DNA of 64,000 bases from Nemophila menziesii (taxonomy: Eukaryota > Streptophyta > Magnoliopsida > Boraginales > Hydrophyllaceae): NCBI GenBank assembly GCA_029959085.1, contig JARWIR010000036.1, positions 434,001 to 498,000 of the forward strand. The letters run 5' to 3'. The notes under the pieces are model-generated. The model had not been told where the DNA came from. It worked only from the letters and a program-made list of their open reading frames with translations, and did no database searches. The position numbers and the translations under genes were made by a program. Within the stretch, counting starts at the first letter, position 1, and each line of letters begins with the position of its first letter. This document shows, piece by piece, positions 10,470 to 23,255 of the stretch.

Positions 10470-10640
10470 AGATTAGGTATGGAGAGAGGAGATAAACAAA
10501 ATAACGAATGCGAGTGGAGATAAAGTATCGGGAGGTGGAGGAGATTATGTCTGTGGTGGAAATTCTTGGTTGCATAGAGTAGGAATAGCGGTGGAGATGA
10601 TGCGTCTTCTCTTGTGTGGAAGTTCTGGCGAGAAGCTTAA
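10470..10640 (-). promoter_or_regulatory. CT-rich leader-like segment upstream of the KH-gene relic
   Basis: On the minus strand this stretch is rich in TCTCC and CCACC runs, unlike the AT-rich surroundings, and resembles a plant 5' untranslated leader. It lies about 1.2 kb upstream of the KH-relic ATG on the same strand. No TATA box was assigned. Confidence 0.3.
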
Positions 10641-10710
10641 GCTATATTTTGACTTAAAAAAGAGAATAGATTATAATTTTTATTCCTTGTGTTTATTAGG
10701 AAAATTCTTC

Positions 10711-10866
10711 CATCCAATATTGGATGATCCTTCACCAATAATATTAATACACATAACCCATGTTTTAAACTTACAAAAGTAATTAACTTATTAATTTAAT
10801 GACATGTGTTTTGTTATAATTATCAGTGGCCATGATATAAATATTGGACCATCCAATATTTGATGT
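10711..10866. mobile_element. Foldback (MITE-like) element, family T, independent insertion
   Basis: The best-preserved arms of family T are here: CCAATATTGGATGATCC at the left and GGACCATCCAATATT at the right, with an inner pair ACACATAACCCATG and CATGTGTTTTG. The flanks differ from those of the other five copies, so this is a separate insertion and not a by-product of the unit duplications. Confidence 0.55.
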
Positions 10867-10869
10867 ATG

Positions 10870-11763
10870 TCTTACCCTTTTTATTAAGTCAGTTTTCTAA
10901 TAAACAAGTTGATAAATTTAATTTTATTTTAATATATAAAAAATTAGATTAATTACATATTATTTTTAATATGTACCCATTTTGACTAGAATATAAAAAA
11001 CTGATAAAAATAATAATTATTTTAATAAAAATAATAATAATATATATTTCATTTTGTAACTAAATTTAATATATTATTTTAGGTAATTTAAAAAATAATA
11101 ACTTTGGAAAAGGGTAAAAAGAATTACAAGTATAAGTAGATAGCCCACTATTATTAAGGAAAGTAGAAAATTGTTTGGACTAATAGAAGACTTCTATTAT
11201 AGACATGTGGTTCAATTCAAAATGGAAGTTTTTTTAAAAACTAGTTAACTAGGGGTAGAGAAAGAAGAGTTGGTAAAACACAGTTTTCTTGTAGTGAAAC
11301 TTGGTGACAATATAGTTATAATTACTTTTACAAATTATAAGAAATTTATAGAATCTTTATGTATTGTGAATACCTATATCTAAATAATCTGTAAAATTAT
11401 TACCTTGAGAGCAATTCTCATACATATATTATATGTAACAAGTAAAAAGTCTATGACAAGTTAAAATTGAAAGAGTGTTCATGATTTATTTAGAAAAAAA
11501 TATGTTACCATACAAAGATTGAAGTCGTGACACATGTCAAGCAAATAAATCATATCTTCAACTTGACACCAAGTAGTTTATATGATCTTGCAATATTGAC
11601 ATCAACACGTTTCCGGACATTTATCGAGGAACGACTTGATCTTGAAGTTTCATAATTGGTACGCATCAGTAAAAACAATTAGTCAATGTATGTTTAATTT
11701 AATGTATTATTAGTGTGAAGATTATTAAAAGGCGCATGTAACATAATTGTTAATCATACAAGT

Positions 11764-11817
<54 letters not shown>

Positions 11818-14030
11818 GGTTTACCAATTTTTTATCATTACATCAATACTATCGTCGGGCGAACAAATGTTAGGAAAGAAAAAGGATTGGAAGTTTTTAG
11901 TTATTTCTCTTTCTTATTGTTAATGGAAACATTAAATTGGAGATAGGAGGAAATTATAAAATCTAATTTGTTTAGGGTCTTATATGCACCATATCTAAAT
12001 GTTATATTTATAGTTCTTCTTCTACATCCTCCATGGAATCTATAATAAGGTTATAAATTATTATTTTTTTTTCAAGAGAGGTGGAATCAAATAAAAACAT
12101 TTATTATCTCTAGTATTGTACAAAATATTTTAATTACATTTATTCTTCTTTTTTTAGTATCATGTTATCATTATTTAATTTTTTGTTACCATTAATTTAT
12201 GTGTTAGCGTTGCACCATTAATAAATTTTACATATTTTACAGAATAAATACGAAATTCAGGGTTTTTGTTATATATTGAAATTTTTAAAAAATTGTTTGT
12301 ATTATGTTATAGATGAGTCAAATGACTTGGTTACACTATATATAAAGGTAAAAATCATCTTTTTTTATTAAGTTTCAAAATTGTAGTTTTTCAAATAACA
12401 TAGTTTGGACAAAATAGATACAACTACCCACTCACATAAAGTAGTCATTATGTTCTTGCAATCTTGACACCAACAAAGATGGTTTTCAAATATTTATCGA
12501 GGAACATCTTGATAATGAAGTTCTATAATTATTACACATCATTCACAAAAATTAATCAATGAGAGTTTAATTTAATGTATTTTTAGTGTGAAGTTTATTA
12601 TGATGCACATACAACATAATTGTTAATCGTCCAAGTCTTATATATATGGGTATGCCACTTATATATTTACAGGAATACTATGGTGGGAGAATGAATGTTA
12701 GGAAATAAAATGGATGTTAAGGTTTTAGTTATTTCACTTTCTTATAGGTAATACTGATAGAAATTGGAGATTTGAAATAAATTATATATACCAATTTAGA
12801 TAGGGTTTTATCTACACCATATTTAAATGTAAAATTAATATTTTTTCTTTACCATCATCCATTTATTATAGAAAGTGGTTATAAAATATTCATTGGTTTG
12901 TTGCTTTGGCAAGAGGGTCATAATCAAATAAACACATTTATCATTTCTAGTTTTATGAAAAATATCTTAATTACATTTAGTTTTCTTTTTATGATAATTC
13001 TACAATTAATTACCTTTTGTTACCATTAATTTTTGTGTTAGGTTTGCATCATTAATCGATTTTACATAATTTACATACTAAATTCGAAATTCAGGGTTTC
13101 TTTATATATTGAAGTTTTTTATAAATGGTATTTTTAGGCAAAATAAATTGTTTGAATTATGTTATAAATGAGTCAAATGACCTCTTTACACTATATATAA
13201 CGGTAAAAATGATCAACTTTTTACAAATCATTACCAACATTTAATCAATATTTATGTATTTAATTTTTAAATTCATGTAATTTTAGTGTAAAATATATTG
13301 AAAGGGAAACATAATTGTTAACTACATTGCTATATTTTGATCATATATATTTGAGTTTTCAATTTTTTTATCTTTACATTAGTACTACTATAGATAATGA
13401 ATGTTTGTAAAGAAAGTTGTTAAATTTGAAATCACAATACAATGTTCTATTTCTTCTCAAGTTGGAACTTTGGAAGGTAAATTGAGTTCAAATACTTCGG
13501 AATGGGTAGACAAAATATGTATGAAGGCAAATATTTTATTTTAAGTTAGGGATACTATTTCCTCAACAACTTCATTGATGCACCAACTATAAAGGAAAAC
13601 TATAACATGTTAGCAAAATAATATCTATAACTTGGAAATTATATGAATTATGGGAACTTGATAGACTTGTATTGATTCTCGTAGTAATACTTTATTAAAC
13701 AAAAATTGATCTAGTTAAGATAAATTTTTGAACGTTTAAACTTATATAAAACATGCAACTATAATCCTTTTATGATATGTATTAGGTTTTCTATTTAATT
13801 TCATATTTAATTTATTTGATTTCTGAATTTTTTATTCTATGTGATTGTAATAATTTTTTATTTACTAAATGCAACACAGATAACCGTGAGGTGGTTATTA
13901 ATTACTCAATTTTAGTCTTCAGATCACCAATACTATGACTTCTATTATTTTATCTTTCAAACACTAGCAAATCATGTAATTTTTTGTTATCGTATTTTAG
14001 AAAAATGTCGTTGATTAATTTAAGTTTAAT
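10870..14030 (+). repeat. R-like segment built from diverged tandem modules
   Basis: Two diverged copies of a module of about 900 bases stand in tandem (about 11540-12430 and 12430-13200). Each contains a phrase like ATCGAGGAACATCTTGAT and a TATATA tract. A closer copy of module M follows at 13270-13500. From about 13850 the text parallels the end of R at 25287-25500. A TA microsatellite occupies 11767-11814. No coding sequence was found. Confidence 0.5.
11767..11814. repeat. TA microsatellite
   Basis: An uninterrupted alternating TA tract of about 48 bases inside the R-like segment. The matching place in the sister module near 12640 has only a short TATATATA, so the tract expanded in this copy. 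Confidence 0.9.
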
Positions 14031-14039
14031 AATTAAAGA

Positions 14040-15437
14040 GAAATAATGAGACTTTTTGCACATATTGAGGGATTTAAAGGGTATGATGAATGTTCACGCT
14101 AGGTTCACTAGGCTATTTTATTTATATATAAGACATGCCTCACATATGCTTACTTTTGCCTTATGAACAACCACTCACACACAAAGATTCTTTTGTCAGT
14201 TTGTATTTTGATTTCTTGGTTTACATGATTTGTGTAGGGATCAAACAAGAAAAATTGATGGTACGAAGATTGAGCTTTACATGGGATATTTGAGTCAAGC
14301 TGAGAATATGATAGTGAAATTCCTCATCGAGTGAAGACGGTTCATAGCGTCATATGAAAGGTAATACCATTAAAGTGTTGTATGAACTCAAAACCCATAG
14401 AGCCAAGCCTCTCATCCCTACCACTACATGTATTAATGGTTATCAAAATAATTTATAAAAAATTCCATCAATATGTGGAACAGTCAATTCGATAATATCA
14501 ACTTTTAAGAGATATCTACTAAACAATTTTTTAGGTATATTCATATGTATGTTTTTTAGTTATTTTCCAATTTTTTATTGTGGTAAATGCTACTATATTA
14601 GTAACAATTCAGGAGATTTAAGTATTTAACATCTGAATACATTTTTAAATTTAATATTTGAATTTTTTATTTAGATGTATGCTCGAAAATTGAGATTTCA
14701 AAATTATAATTGCTCCATAGTTTTCATTATTAAAAATAATATACCTTACTACTATAGTGGAGTCTGTCTTTTACATGGAAAATGATATTATATGATGTAA
14801 GGTGATATGTAATTTTGAATTTATTAATATCGCAAATGATAACATGTTTTCTTCTTTATTGTTTCTTCTACATATTTTAAATTAATTTGGTTTATAATGA
14901 TGAATATTGAGAGTAATATATGATGATCTGTTAATCTTACTTTCTTAATCATTTAAATACGTAGATTACAAATTTATGGAATATTGACTATTCTCATATC
15001 TGAGTAATGGTTTCTAACTATTTTATGTTTTAGTTATTTATCTTTGTCTATTCTACTTATTTTTATCTTTGTGTTGGTGGGTTTTAGTGTGAAACATGTG
15101 CTTGTGCGCAAAGATCGTGTTAAAGAAGATACAACTTGAAATTGCATCATCATAATAAAGAGATGATATGATTTTTGAAGTTTTTTTGTTGATTTTGAGT
15201 GTTATATTTTTTATATGTGTATCTAAAAATTCAATCCTTTCATTTTAACTGAAATATGTGGAGTAATGTTTGAAATATAAAGTTTGGTAAACTATATTAT
15301 CTTACATTAATCTTGATAGTATATCTTATTATTGTTAATAATTTTATTAATATCTCTACATCAATCATTCTTACTACTACCCACTCCTTTTTATTTTATT
15401 TTAAAAATATCACATTCTAGTTGTTTTAGTAACATTT
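14040..15437 (+). repeat. O block preceding P2
   Basis: The block from about 14530 parallels 48290-49354, and at lower similarity 26390-27430. Relative to the copy at 48290 it lacks 157 bp between two TTTTACAT words (junction at 14769-14776). Left of 14530 it resembles 25500-26200 instead. I see no gene in it. Confidence 0.6.
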
Positions 15438-16438
15438 TAATTTTTTAAGTATATTCCAATTATTTTTTATGCTTAGTCTAAAAGTAAAGCATTTTGAATC
15501 AATAAACTAATAAAATAACAATATATGCAGCCTTATATACAAAATATAAATATGTTAGAAGATTATAAATATTAATTAAACATCATTATCACTAAAGTTA
15601 TAATATGTTGTAATTATCATTTCAATATAGTAGTGTATAATAATACTTAAAAAGATAGTTTTATAAAAATCACTGTAAAAATTAACAATGTTTTATTATA
15701 TTTTCTTTTACTTTGAGTAACATATTATATAGATATTCTAGACAATTATTTTATACTTTTTAAGAAAAAATGTTGGATTTCATTCTTTGTAAGGCCTTCG
15801 AGGCATGGACAATACCTAGTATATATATGTATTGAATATTATATTTGTGCAAATAACATATTTGATAATTTATCAAAGTCTCTTGTCTTTAGTTTTATTA
15901 TCAATACCGACCCTTATTGTTAATAATTCTTTTGTTTTCTCTATCAGTTGCATCCTTAAAAATATTGTATTTAATATATATTTTTATATTTATAAAAATT
16001 AAGGAATTTATTAAACCACTAATATATACATAATTAATTAATTTTTTTATTTGAATTGGAGTTAATAACGTAAAATGTCAGAAATTTCTCAACAAATCGT
16101 TTTTCCTCGTAAATGGTATTGAGTTTGTTTAATGTATTGAGTATGTTTATAATGGGGTTCATGTATAAAATAGGTCTAAAAAATTTAATGAATTATCTTG
16201 TAAAAAGAAACCCATAATGCTAAATCAGCCTTACAACATCAACGTAGGCCCAAAGAGTTTATAAAACTTATCTTGTAAGAAAAAGCCCACATACTAAATA
16301 AGCCTTAAAACAACACTATGGCTATTTATGCAACAATATTGATCACTAATACATAAAAACTCAACCCTACATTATCAAAACATTGAGTCTCCAAAACACA
16401 CCGCCTCCGCGCCTCCCTTATCCATTAATTTATTCATC

Positions 16439-16654
16439 TATATAAACCTCCACTGTAATATTGGATATCACAGTATGTTTGTGTAAGCGCAAATAAGAGT
16501 ATGTTTTTTTTTTTTTTTGGTTACATAGGAGAGCCACTTTGGACTCGATTGATTCGGTACCACTAGATTGGTAGACTAAGGCCCTGGCCAGTGAGCTAAT
16601 CCAGTGAGTATGTTTTTAATTACTAAGATCTATCGTCATGACATTTCACTTTAG
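16439..16654 (+). promoter_or_regulatory. TATA-like box and first exon of P2, split by a SINE
   Basis: TATATAAA at 16439-16446 corresponds to the box at 1017 in P1. The ATG (16638-16640) and the donor CACTTTAG|GTATG (16654/16655) are intact. The SINE with its target duplication lies between box and ATG and lengthens the leader by about 110 bases. Confidence 0.4.
16497..16617 (-). mobile_element. Short tRNA-type SINE with 12-bp target-site duplication
   Basis: The body (16509-16605) is absent from P1 and P3 and is flanked by GAGTATGTTTTT at 16497-16508 and 16606-16617. Read on the minus strand it starts near TAGCTCACTGG, a good polymerase III A box, has a weak B-box-like CAATCGAGTCC about 45 bases on, and ends in an A-run (the T-run at 16509-16518). 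Length, tail, promoter box and target duplication fit a small tRNA-derived SINE. It carries no protein and would have needed LINE enzymes to move. Confidence 0.75.
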
Positions 16655-17562
16655 GTATGTTTTTCTTATCCAAATTTTATTTTTTATAGTTTGATTTTTT
16701 ATAATTTTAATTTTATGGTGTTAGATAAGTGAATATGTATATAAATATTTTGACATTGTATATTATTTAACTTACAAAAATAGATTTAATTTTGAGATTT
16801 ACGAATTATATATTATTTTATTATAAAATAATAATAATAATCATTATAGTGTAATTGGTTTTTTAATAAAATATACTTTATTTTGTATAAAGTAGGGACT
16901 ATAATATTAATTAAAAAATTTATTAGACAAATAGATGAGGTAACAAAAGATATACTTACCCCTAACTTATAAGTAAACTAGAATGCATATATTTTAATTA
17001 ATGTGTCTTTTTCACTAAGGAAATATGACTCATGTCGATCAAGTAGATATTGTATTTCACGGAAGGTCCTCTAAAATCATTTAAAGTCTATATATAGTTA
17101 TAATCTTAAATTAACAAGTTTACATTTACATGGTAATTAAGTCTAGTCTATGAAGAACATCCTATTCAATAGATCTACAAGAAACCATGCGTTTAACTAT
17201 TGACCCCCAATATACATATCATTTCAACTAAAATTAAAATTTAGTGCATGTACTTGAAAAATATTGTGTTGGGCTTCTCCTAAATTTATCTTCTAAATTT
17301 ATTTAAATGATAATAAGACTATTTCTGAAATAACTTTAATGATGCATAAATTTAAGATAAATATGATCAAAAAATTTAACATCTAACTAGTGTGCTCTTT
17401 GAATGGTTCAGTACCTTCGGGATTATCAAACATTTGGAGAAAACCCTTATCTTGGTGTGGAAGAGAAGGTCAATATAATACTTTTATTAAAGTATCTTAA
17501 TGTTCTTACTAATTTCACGTGTACTTAATTTTTTTTACTCTAATTTATGTAGGTACAAAAGC

Positions 17563-17938
17563 TGGCGGTGTTGCCTTAAATCTTACAGTTGCATGGATAA
17601 ATAGGTGTTGCCTTATAATTGACAAAATTGTAATGTGTTGTAGTAATTAATTAATGTTGTGATGTTTTGATAAATAGGTGTTTTTGATGGATCCATGGTG
17701 GAACCCTGCTGTAGAGAGACAAGCACAAGATAGGATTCATCGAATAGGACAATATAAACCTATAAAGTAAGAGCAAAAGCTCTTTTTCCATTTTTTACCT
17801 ATTATTATTAACTTTATATGTATATCTAATATTGTTATAATGACTTGTTTATTAGGACTATGAGGTTTGCTATTGAGAATACAGTTGAAGAGAGGATTTT
17901 GAAGCTGCAACAGAAGAAGGAACTTGTGTTTAAAGGGC
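17563..17938 (+). pseudogene. RAD16-type SNF2 helicase C-terminal fragment, copy 2
   Basis: Exon b (17678-17766) reads [15 protein letters not shown] and QDRIHRIGQ, the SNF2 motif VI. Exon c (17856-about 17938) reads IENTVEERILKLQ and KKELVFKG with good splice sites. Exon a (17563-17593) breaks off after LNLTVA: the base run GCATGGATAAATAGGTGTTGCC replaces its end and donor, a local rearrangement apparently copied from the following intron-exon edge. This copy therefore cannot splice exon a to exon b properly. As in P1, exon a is fused to the UBA-like exon's acceptor. Confidence 0.85.
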
Positions 17939-18499
17939 AAGAGTCTAAAAGTCAACAAGGCAAAGCCTTTCTTTCTCATTTATTTTATTCATCTAATTGT
18001 TTTCTTTGCATATTTTCTAAAATGTTCGTGAATATATATTCTTATTTTGTGTATGGATTTGAAGTCTAGAATTGTTCAATGGATATAAAAGTACTTTGGA
18101 TTTTTTCATTGCGTTTAGTTTTCTCTTTGTTAGTTTTTGTTGCCAATGTTCGATAAAATTTTGTTTGGCGTGGAATTCTTAAGTATGCTATGTTAGAGGA
18201 TGGTGAAGAAGTATTATGTTTCTACTTTGTAGGAACGATGATATTTTTGGAAAAATCTTTTGTCTCTACTCTCTATTAATGACAATATTTTTGGAAAAAT
18301 ATTTTGTCTCTCTCTCTTTAGGAAAGATGATATTTTCCGAAAATATCCTTGCCGGATATTTTTGGATAAATAGGTAGATATTTTCTTAAGCAATAAGTCT
18401 ACAAAACTAGTTATGTGAAATCATGGTCTTAATTTGGAAAAGATTTTGTCAGTTAAATTACTATACCAAGTCCTTTAACAGCTCAATCTCTTGGAAATT

Positions 18500-19240
18500 T
18501 GTTCTTGCAGTTCTTTGAGGGTTTGAACTTTCTAGAAAAATACAGTGTGTGGATATTTCCTTTTGTTACCATTGCACCTCACTTGGTTGCAATTAATAAA
18601 GACTTGTATGGATTTTTTCAAGGTGAAAAGTCTTGTGCCAAAGGTTTGGAGTAATTTTCTAGAGATTAGCCTTATGTTTTAAGGAAAATATGTATTGTAT
18701 GAGGATTAAGTATGAAGAGTTTGATATTATTAAGGAGATATTGCAAATTGCAAGAAAGAAAGATGACATTATTCTATCTTGGGGTTTCGTTGTTGACAAG
18801 GGATTAGAAACCTCTATATGACAAATTCAGTGTATGCTATGTTATATCATTTAATGCTTAGTCTTTTTAGTATGCCATGCGATCAATGTTTCAAGGTCTT
18901 ATTTTTTTTCCTCCACATTTAAATTAGTTTAAAATTATTATCCATTTGTTGAGATTGTTAATGGGGTAGGTCCTTTAAAATAATTTGTAGGCCTACGATG
19001 GAAGAGGATTAGGTTTGAAAGATTTGGATGCATGGAAAAAAGTTTTAATCTTAAATATCTTATGGCTAATAGTGAAGAATAAGGAATTGTTGTGGATAAT
19101 GTGTAAATGGCGTGTGGTTAAAATATGGGGATATTGGGAATGAGATGTGAAGAATCAGGACTCTCCGTTGAAGGGGAGTTGTGATATTTGAAAAAGGATA
19201 TTAGGTTGCCGTTAGAGGATAAAAAACACATTTTTTAGAA
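18500..19240 (+). pseudogene. Decayed LINE reverse transcriptase fragment, copy 2
   Basis: Parallel to 2960-3720 with the same frames: VAINKDLYGFFQGEK near 18590-18630, and GLGLKDLDAWKK with ILWLIVKNKELLW near 19005-19100. Stops and frameshifts are largely shared with P1, so the decay preceded the duplication. Confidence 0.6.
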
Positions 19241-22200
19241 AATGATTTTCAAAATTTACGTTGTAAAAATCAAAGGAATATTAATATTAATTATAATAAC
19301 ATTTTAAATGTTTGGTAACCTACAAATTAATAGTGAGTTTCACATGACGTGAGGGGCGTTCAATCCCCGTGTGACAATAAATGTTAGATGTGTATACGCA
19401 TGCGTGGAAATGTTTGAAGTATCTTGGATGATGAATCTACAACACACAAGTGGCAGAGGGAATTTAATAGTCAGTGAAGAGAGTAGATTTGTTGCACCTA
19501 TGTGATGTCCAGTACCCATAAATGTTTGATAATCTCGAAGTTACTAAACCATTCAAAAAGCACACAAATATTACTTTTTTGAAATTGTGATTCATTAAAA
19601 TGAATAAAAATTTATATATCTATATTCAAACTCATGTAATTTTAGTGTAAAGTAAATTGAAAGGCGTTGCAAAGTAATTGTTAACTACATTGTTATATTT
19701 GGATTATATATATTTGGATTTGTAAATTTTTTATCTTTATATTGCTACTACTATAGATAAAGAGTTGTATTGACAAAATCTCAATACAATATCGTGATTG
19801 AATCTCAACCTAAACTCTGGAAGGTAAATTAAGTTTAAATATTTTCAAATAGGTAGAAAAAATATGTATGATGGTAAGCATTGTATCTTAAGTAAAGAAA
19901 GCTATATCCGAAATAACTTCAATGATCCATAAATATAAGATATTAGATGTAATATTTTGATAAATTTTAAGATTACATTAAATTATTTTTACCTAGCTAC
20001 CTTGATTTAATAATTTCTGTAGAATATTATTTTTATGAACCTATGTAAAGTTTGAATTTTACTAATAAAAATAATTTTCTAATTAGGATATTTTTTGAAG
20101 GTCCATTGTCCTCTTTTAAATGTTAAGGACATAAATAAATAAATAAATAAAATTATTTGAAAATGGTTGTGGTGGAAGAACTTCTAGACGCAAATTAAAA
20201 TAAATCTAAAAAGATTACATTAAAAGTGTTTAAAAATTTAAAAAGGGTCAACATCAAACGAAATGAAAATTAATGCATATGTTTCAATAATCACAACATA
20301 GCTTTGTCAAATACGGGTACTTACTAGATTTTCAAAAAGATCCTAACATATATTAAAATTAATAAGGTTTTTATTATTCACTCTTAGAATATATATTACT
20401 ATGTCAAACTTTATTTTTGGTGTTTGATAAGTATTGCTAGATGAGACTTGAGTAATAATAAATTTTGGAAAGGCTTACGAAGCCTTAAGACTCGGTTTCA
20501 GAAAAGTCTAACTAATCCAAGAAGAAGCATCATATTTATGCAACAATTGTAGGTGTATGTTCTAATGGAGTATACCAAATAGATAAGTGTTGGTGCGAAT
20601 TCAGAGTTCAGATAACACTCCAAGTATAATGTTTAGTTATAGTTATAAAGTATGTTGTCTAAAATTTGTGTAAGAATCTATTAAACAAAAGGTTTTCATA
20701 TGTTTGGTAGCCTAGTATGATCATGAGTGTGCCCCTTTGACAAGGTTTGATATGTGGTGTATTGGTTTTTTTGCCATAATTCATAACGAGGCTTTTACTT
20801 GTGGGTCCTTGGGACCTTCGACCCTATAAAATATAATTATTTAAATTATGTAATTTTCTAAAGATAAACAATATCTTAAACTCATACAATATTGTTATGT
20901 TGAAACAATAGTCATTAAGATATCTTTATTTTGTATAATGTCTCTCCTAATAGTGTATCTTGTAGAGTCATGTTGAATAGTGTAAATCGCATACTAAATT
21001 ATGTACTATATAGATGGATAGAGACCATACTAATTTTTTTCTATTGTAATGCTCATGAATATGATCAACACCATTGATGAGGTTCATAGTATATTAATTT
21101 TTTTAGATTTAAAATCGATCACCGAATGGTCATTAGATAGATTTGATTATTAGGGATTTAATTTTAATACCTAATTATAAAAACCATACATTGTGATAGG
21201 GTAGCGCACCCACTAGACTAATTATTGTGGAGAGACAAAATCAGTTCAAGTTTGACCATAATTTGATGGATATGGCCACTCAAAATACTCAAATAAACTT
21301 ATATGACTTGACACACTATTATAATGTTGTGTTGGCGGGTCCATATAGTAAATGAAATATTTTATTTATTTATCACCAAACATAGTGACAATATAGTTTT
21401 AAATAATTTTACAAATTATAAGAAATTATCTTTAAGTATTGAAAATACCTATATGTAAGTAATCTATATTTAATTTTAAACTCATGTAATTTTAGTGTAA
21501 AGTATATTGAAGGGTAATGCAACATATTTGTTAACTACATTTTTATATTTTTATCATATATATTTGGGTTTGTAAAGTTTTTATCTTTACATTGCTACTA
21601 CTATAGATAATGAATGTTAGTGAAGAAAAAAGTTGTTAAATTTGAAATCTCAATACAATATTGTGATTACATCACAACTCAGATCATTGGAAGGTATATT
21701 AAGTTCAAATATTTTGGAATAGGTATACAAAATAGGTATGATGGTAAACAAATGTCAAGTTTAGAAAACTATTTCCAAAACAACTTCAATGATGTATAAA
21801 TATAAATTATAACATGTAACATTTTGATAAATTTTAAGATTACATTGAATTAATTTTTACCTTGTTACCTTGAATTTTTAATTTTTTTAGAATGTTATTT
21901 TAAGAAACAATGAAACTTTGAATATTACTAATAAGAGTGTTTTTATCAAGATGTTATTTGAAGGTCTATTGTCCTTTTTCATATGTTATGAAGATATAAA
22001 TAAATAAATAAAGTAAAATTTCATTTGAAAATGGTACTGGTGGAAGTACTTCTAGCCGCAAACTTAAATAAATCTATAAAAGGAGTCAACATCAAACGAA
22101 TTGAAAATTAATGGATAAGTTTCGTAATCACCACATAGCTATATCAAATACAGGTACTTACTAAATTTACAAAAATGCCTATTAAAAAAATGCCTATCAT

Positions 22201-23179
22201 TGAAATTATGATATTTTCTTAATGGTGAATGGTTTCTTTATATCAAAGTAATTTTAAATTATATCAGATGTTATTATTATTCACTCTTCGACTATATATT
22301 ACAATGTTTAACTCTTTTTTTGGTGTTTGTTATGTACTGGTTGATGAAACTTGAGTAAGAATAGGTTTTGGCAATGCTAATAAAGCCTTAAGACTCAGTT
22401 TCATAAGAGTCTAACTCTATTTTTGGTGTTTATGAGTTATTAAGTACTTTGCCTAAAATTTGTTTAAGTTATTAGGAACTTAAGGTTTTCTAGTGTGTTT
22501 AACTTAAACTTATAAGTTTTAAATTTGTATTGATGAACATGTTTATCATCCCAGGTCATTACTAAAAATAAAGAAGTTCGACGATGAAGGTTATATAACT
22601 AAAATAAAAGAAGCTCTAGCATGAAATTTATTGTAATAAGGTATGTATAATTAACTCTTTTGGTGACCTAACTGATCAACGATCTGACCAATTCAGATTA
22701 TATGTGTAGGAGGAAAAATGTGTGTGATTATGTAATAAAGCGTTACCCATAGTATAAATACAATAGTGTCGAATATAAGGTGATTGGTAAAATTAAGAGT
22801 GTTAGAAGACATGTTGTACTTTATTGGGGAGTTTTTATATGTATGATATATTTTTTAATGCAAAATTTAGTTGGCTGACCTGCCATGTGATTGTAGAGCA
22901 ACTTCAACTTCGTGTAAGTGAGATTCTTAGACCCTAGTATTTTCATGGTGGAGACAAACTTGGACATGGATGTTATGAGTAATATTTTACATAAATATGT
23001 GCAAAAGAAAAAATGCAACAAATGAAAAGAGATTGTTTGAAATGAGGAGGAGGAAGAGACTACTACTAGTACTTCATTCTTAAGGTTCAATTGAAATTTA
23101 AATTCAATATCATCTTCCATATAAGGAATATAATTTATCCTTCTCAAATTAACCATTTGTATTGATGAGGCTTTTGAAA

Positions 23180-23255
23180 TATAGTGTATTTGTTTTTTTG
23201 GCATAATTTGTAACGAGGCATTTACATGTGCGTCCTTAGGACCTTCGACCATACC
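23180..23255. repeat. Module G, representative copy
   Basis: Contains GTAACGAGGC, TTTACATGTG and GGACCTTCGACC. Other copies are at 20748-20833, 34670-34755, 39085-39175, 54765-54838 and 57440-57515. On the minus strand most copies read a frame of the type VEGPKDxxVKASLQIM, followed in several by KxxHYISKAS. The recurrence is certain. Whether this is a coding relic, part of an LTR or plain spacer is not known. Confidence 0.5.

Larger units (their letters stand above)
5118..10800 (+). repeat. Block Q, first copy
   Basis: At about 5118 the sequence switches from the young unit P1 to an older P-like piece. From there it runs parallel to 61735-64000, so the second copy of Q leaves the window. The first 750 bases repeat the end of the decayed LINE reverse transcriptase and its flank (compare 3290-4060). 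After that come a foldback element, a TA-rich palindrome, a glycine-rich frame at 7172-7249 and, beyond the reach of the second copy, a cluster of minus-strand exon-like stretches ending with a CT-rich 5'-end-like segment near 10470-10640. Confidence 0.6.
15437..20640 (+). repeat. P2: long-period repeat unit, copy 2
   Basis: Near-identical to P1 and P3 and in the same orientation. It shares with P1 the 180-bp deletion in front of the RAD16 piece. It differs from both by a SINE at 16509-16605 and by a small rearrangement in RAD16 exon a. It continues directly into R (20640 on), unlike P1. Confidence 0.85.

Noticed and set aside
7438..10640. Block Q as a Helitron or Pack-MULE carrying gene fragments
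   Set aside because: Gathering of gene pieces fits such elements, but I could not find TC/CTRR ends with a hairpin or long terminal inverted repeats with a 9-bp duplication around the block.
22821..23252. 143-codon minus-strand open frame as a gene
   Set aside because: Not open in the sister copy near 57090-57520, and composition is not protein-like after the first 60 residues. Kept only as a note under module G.
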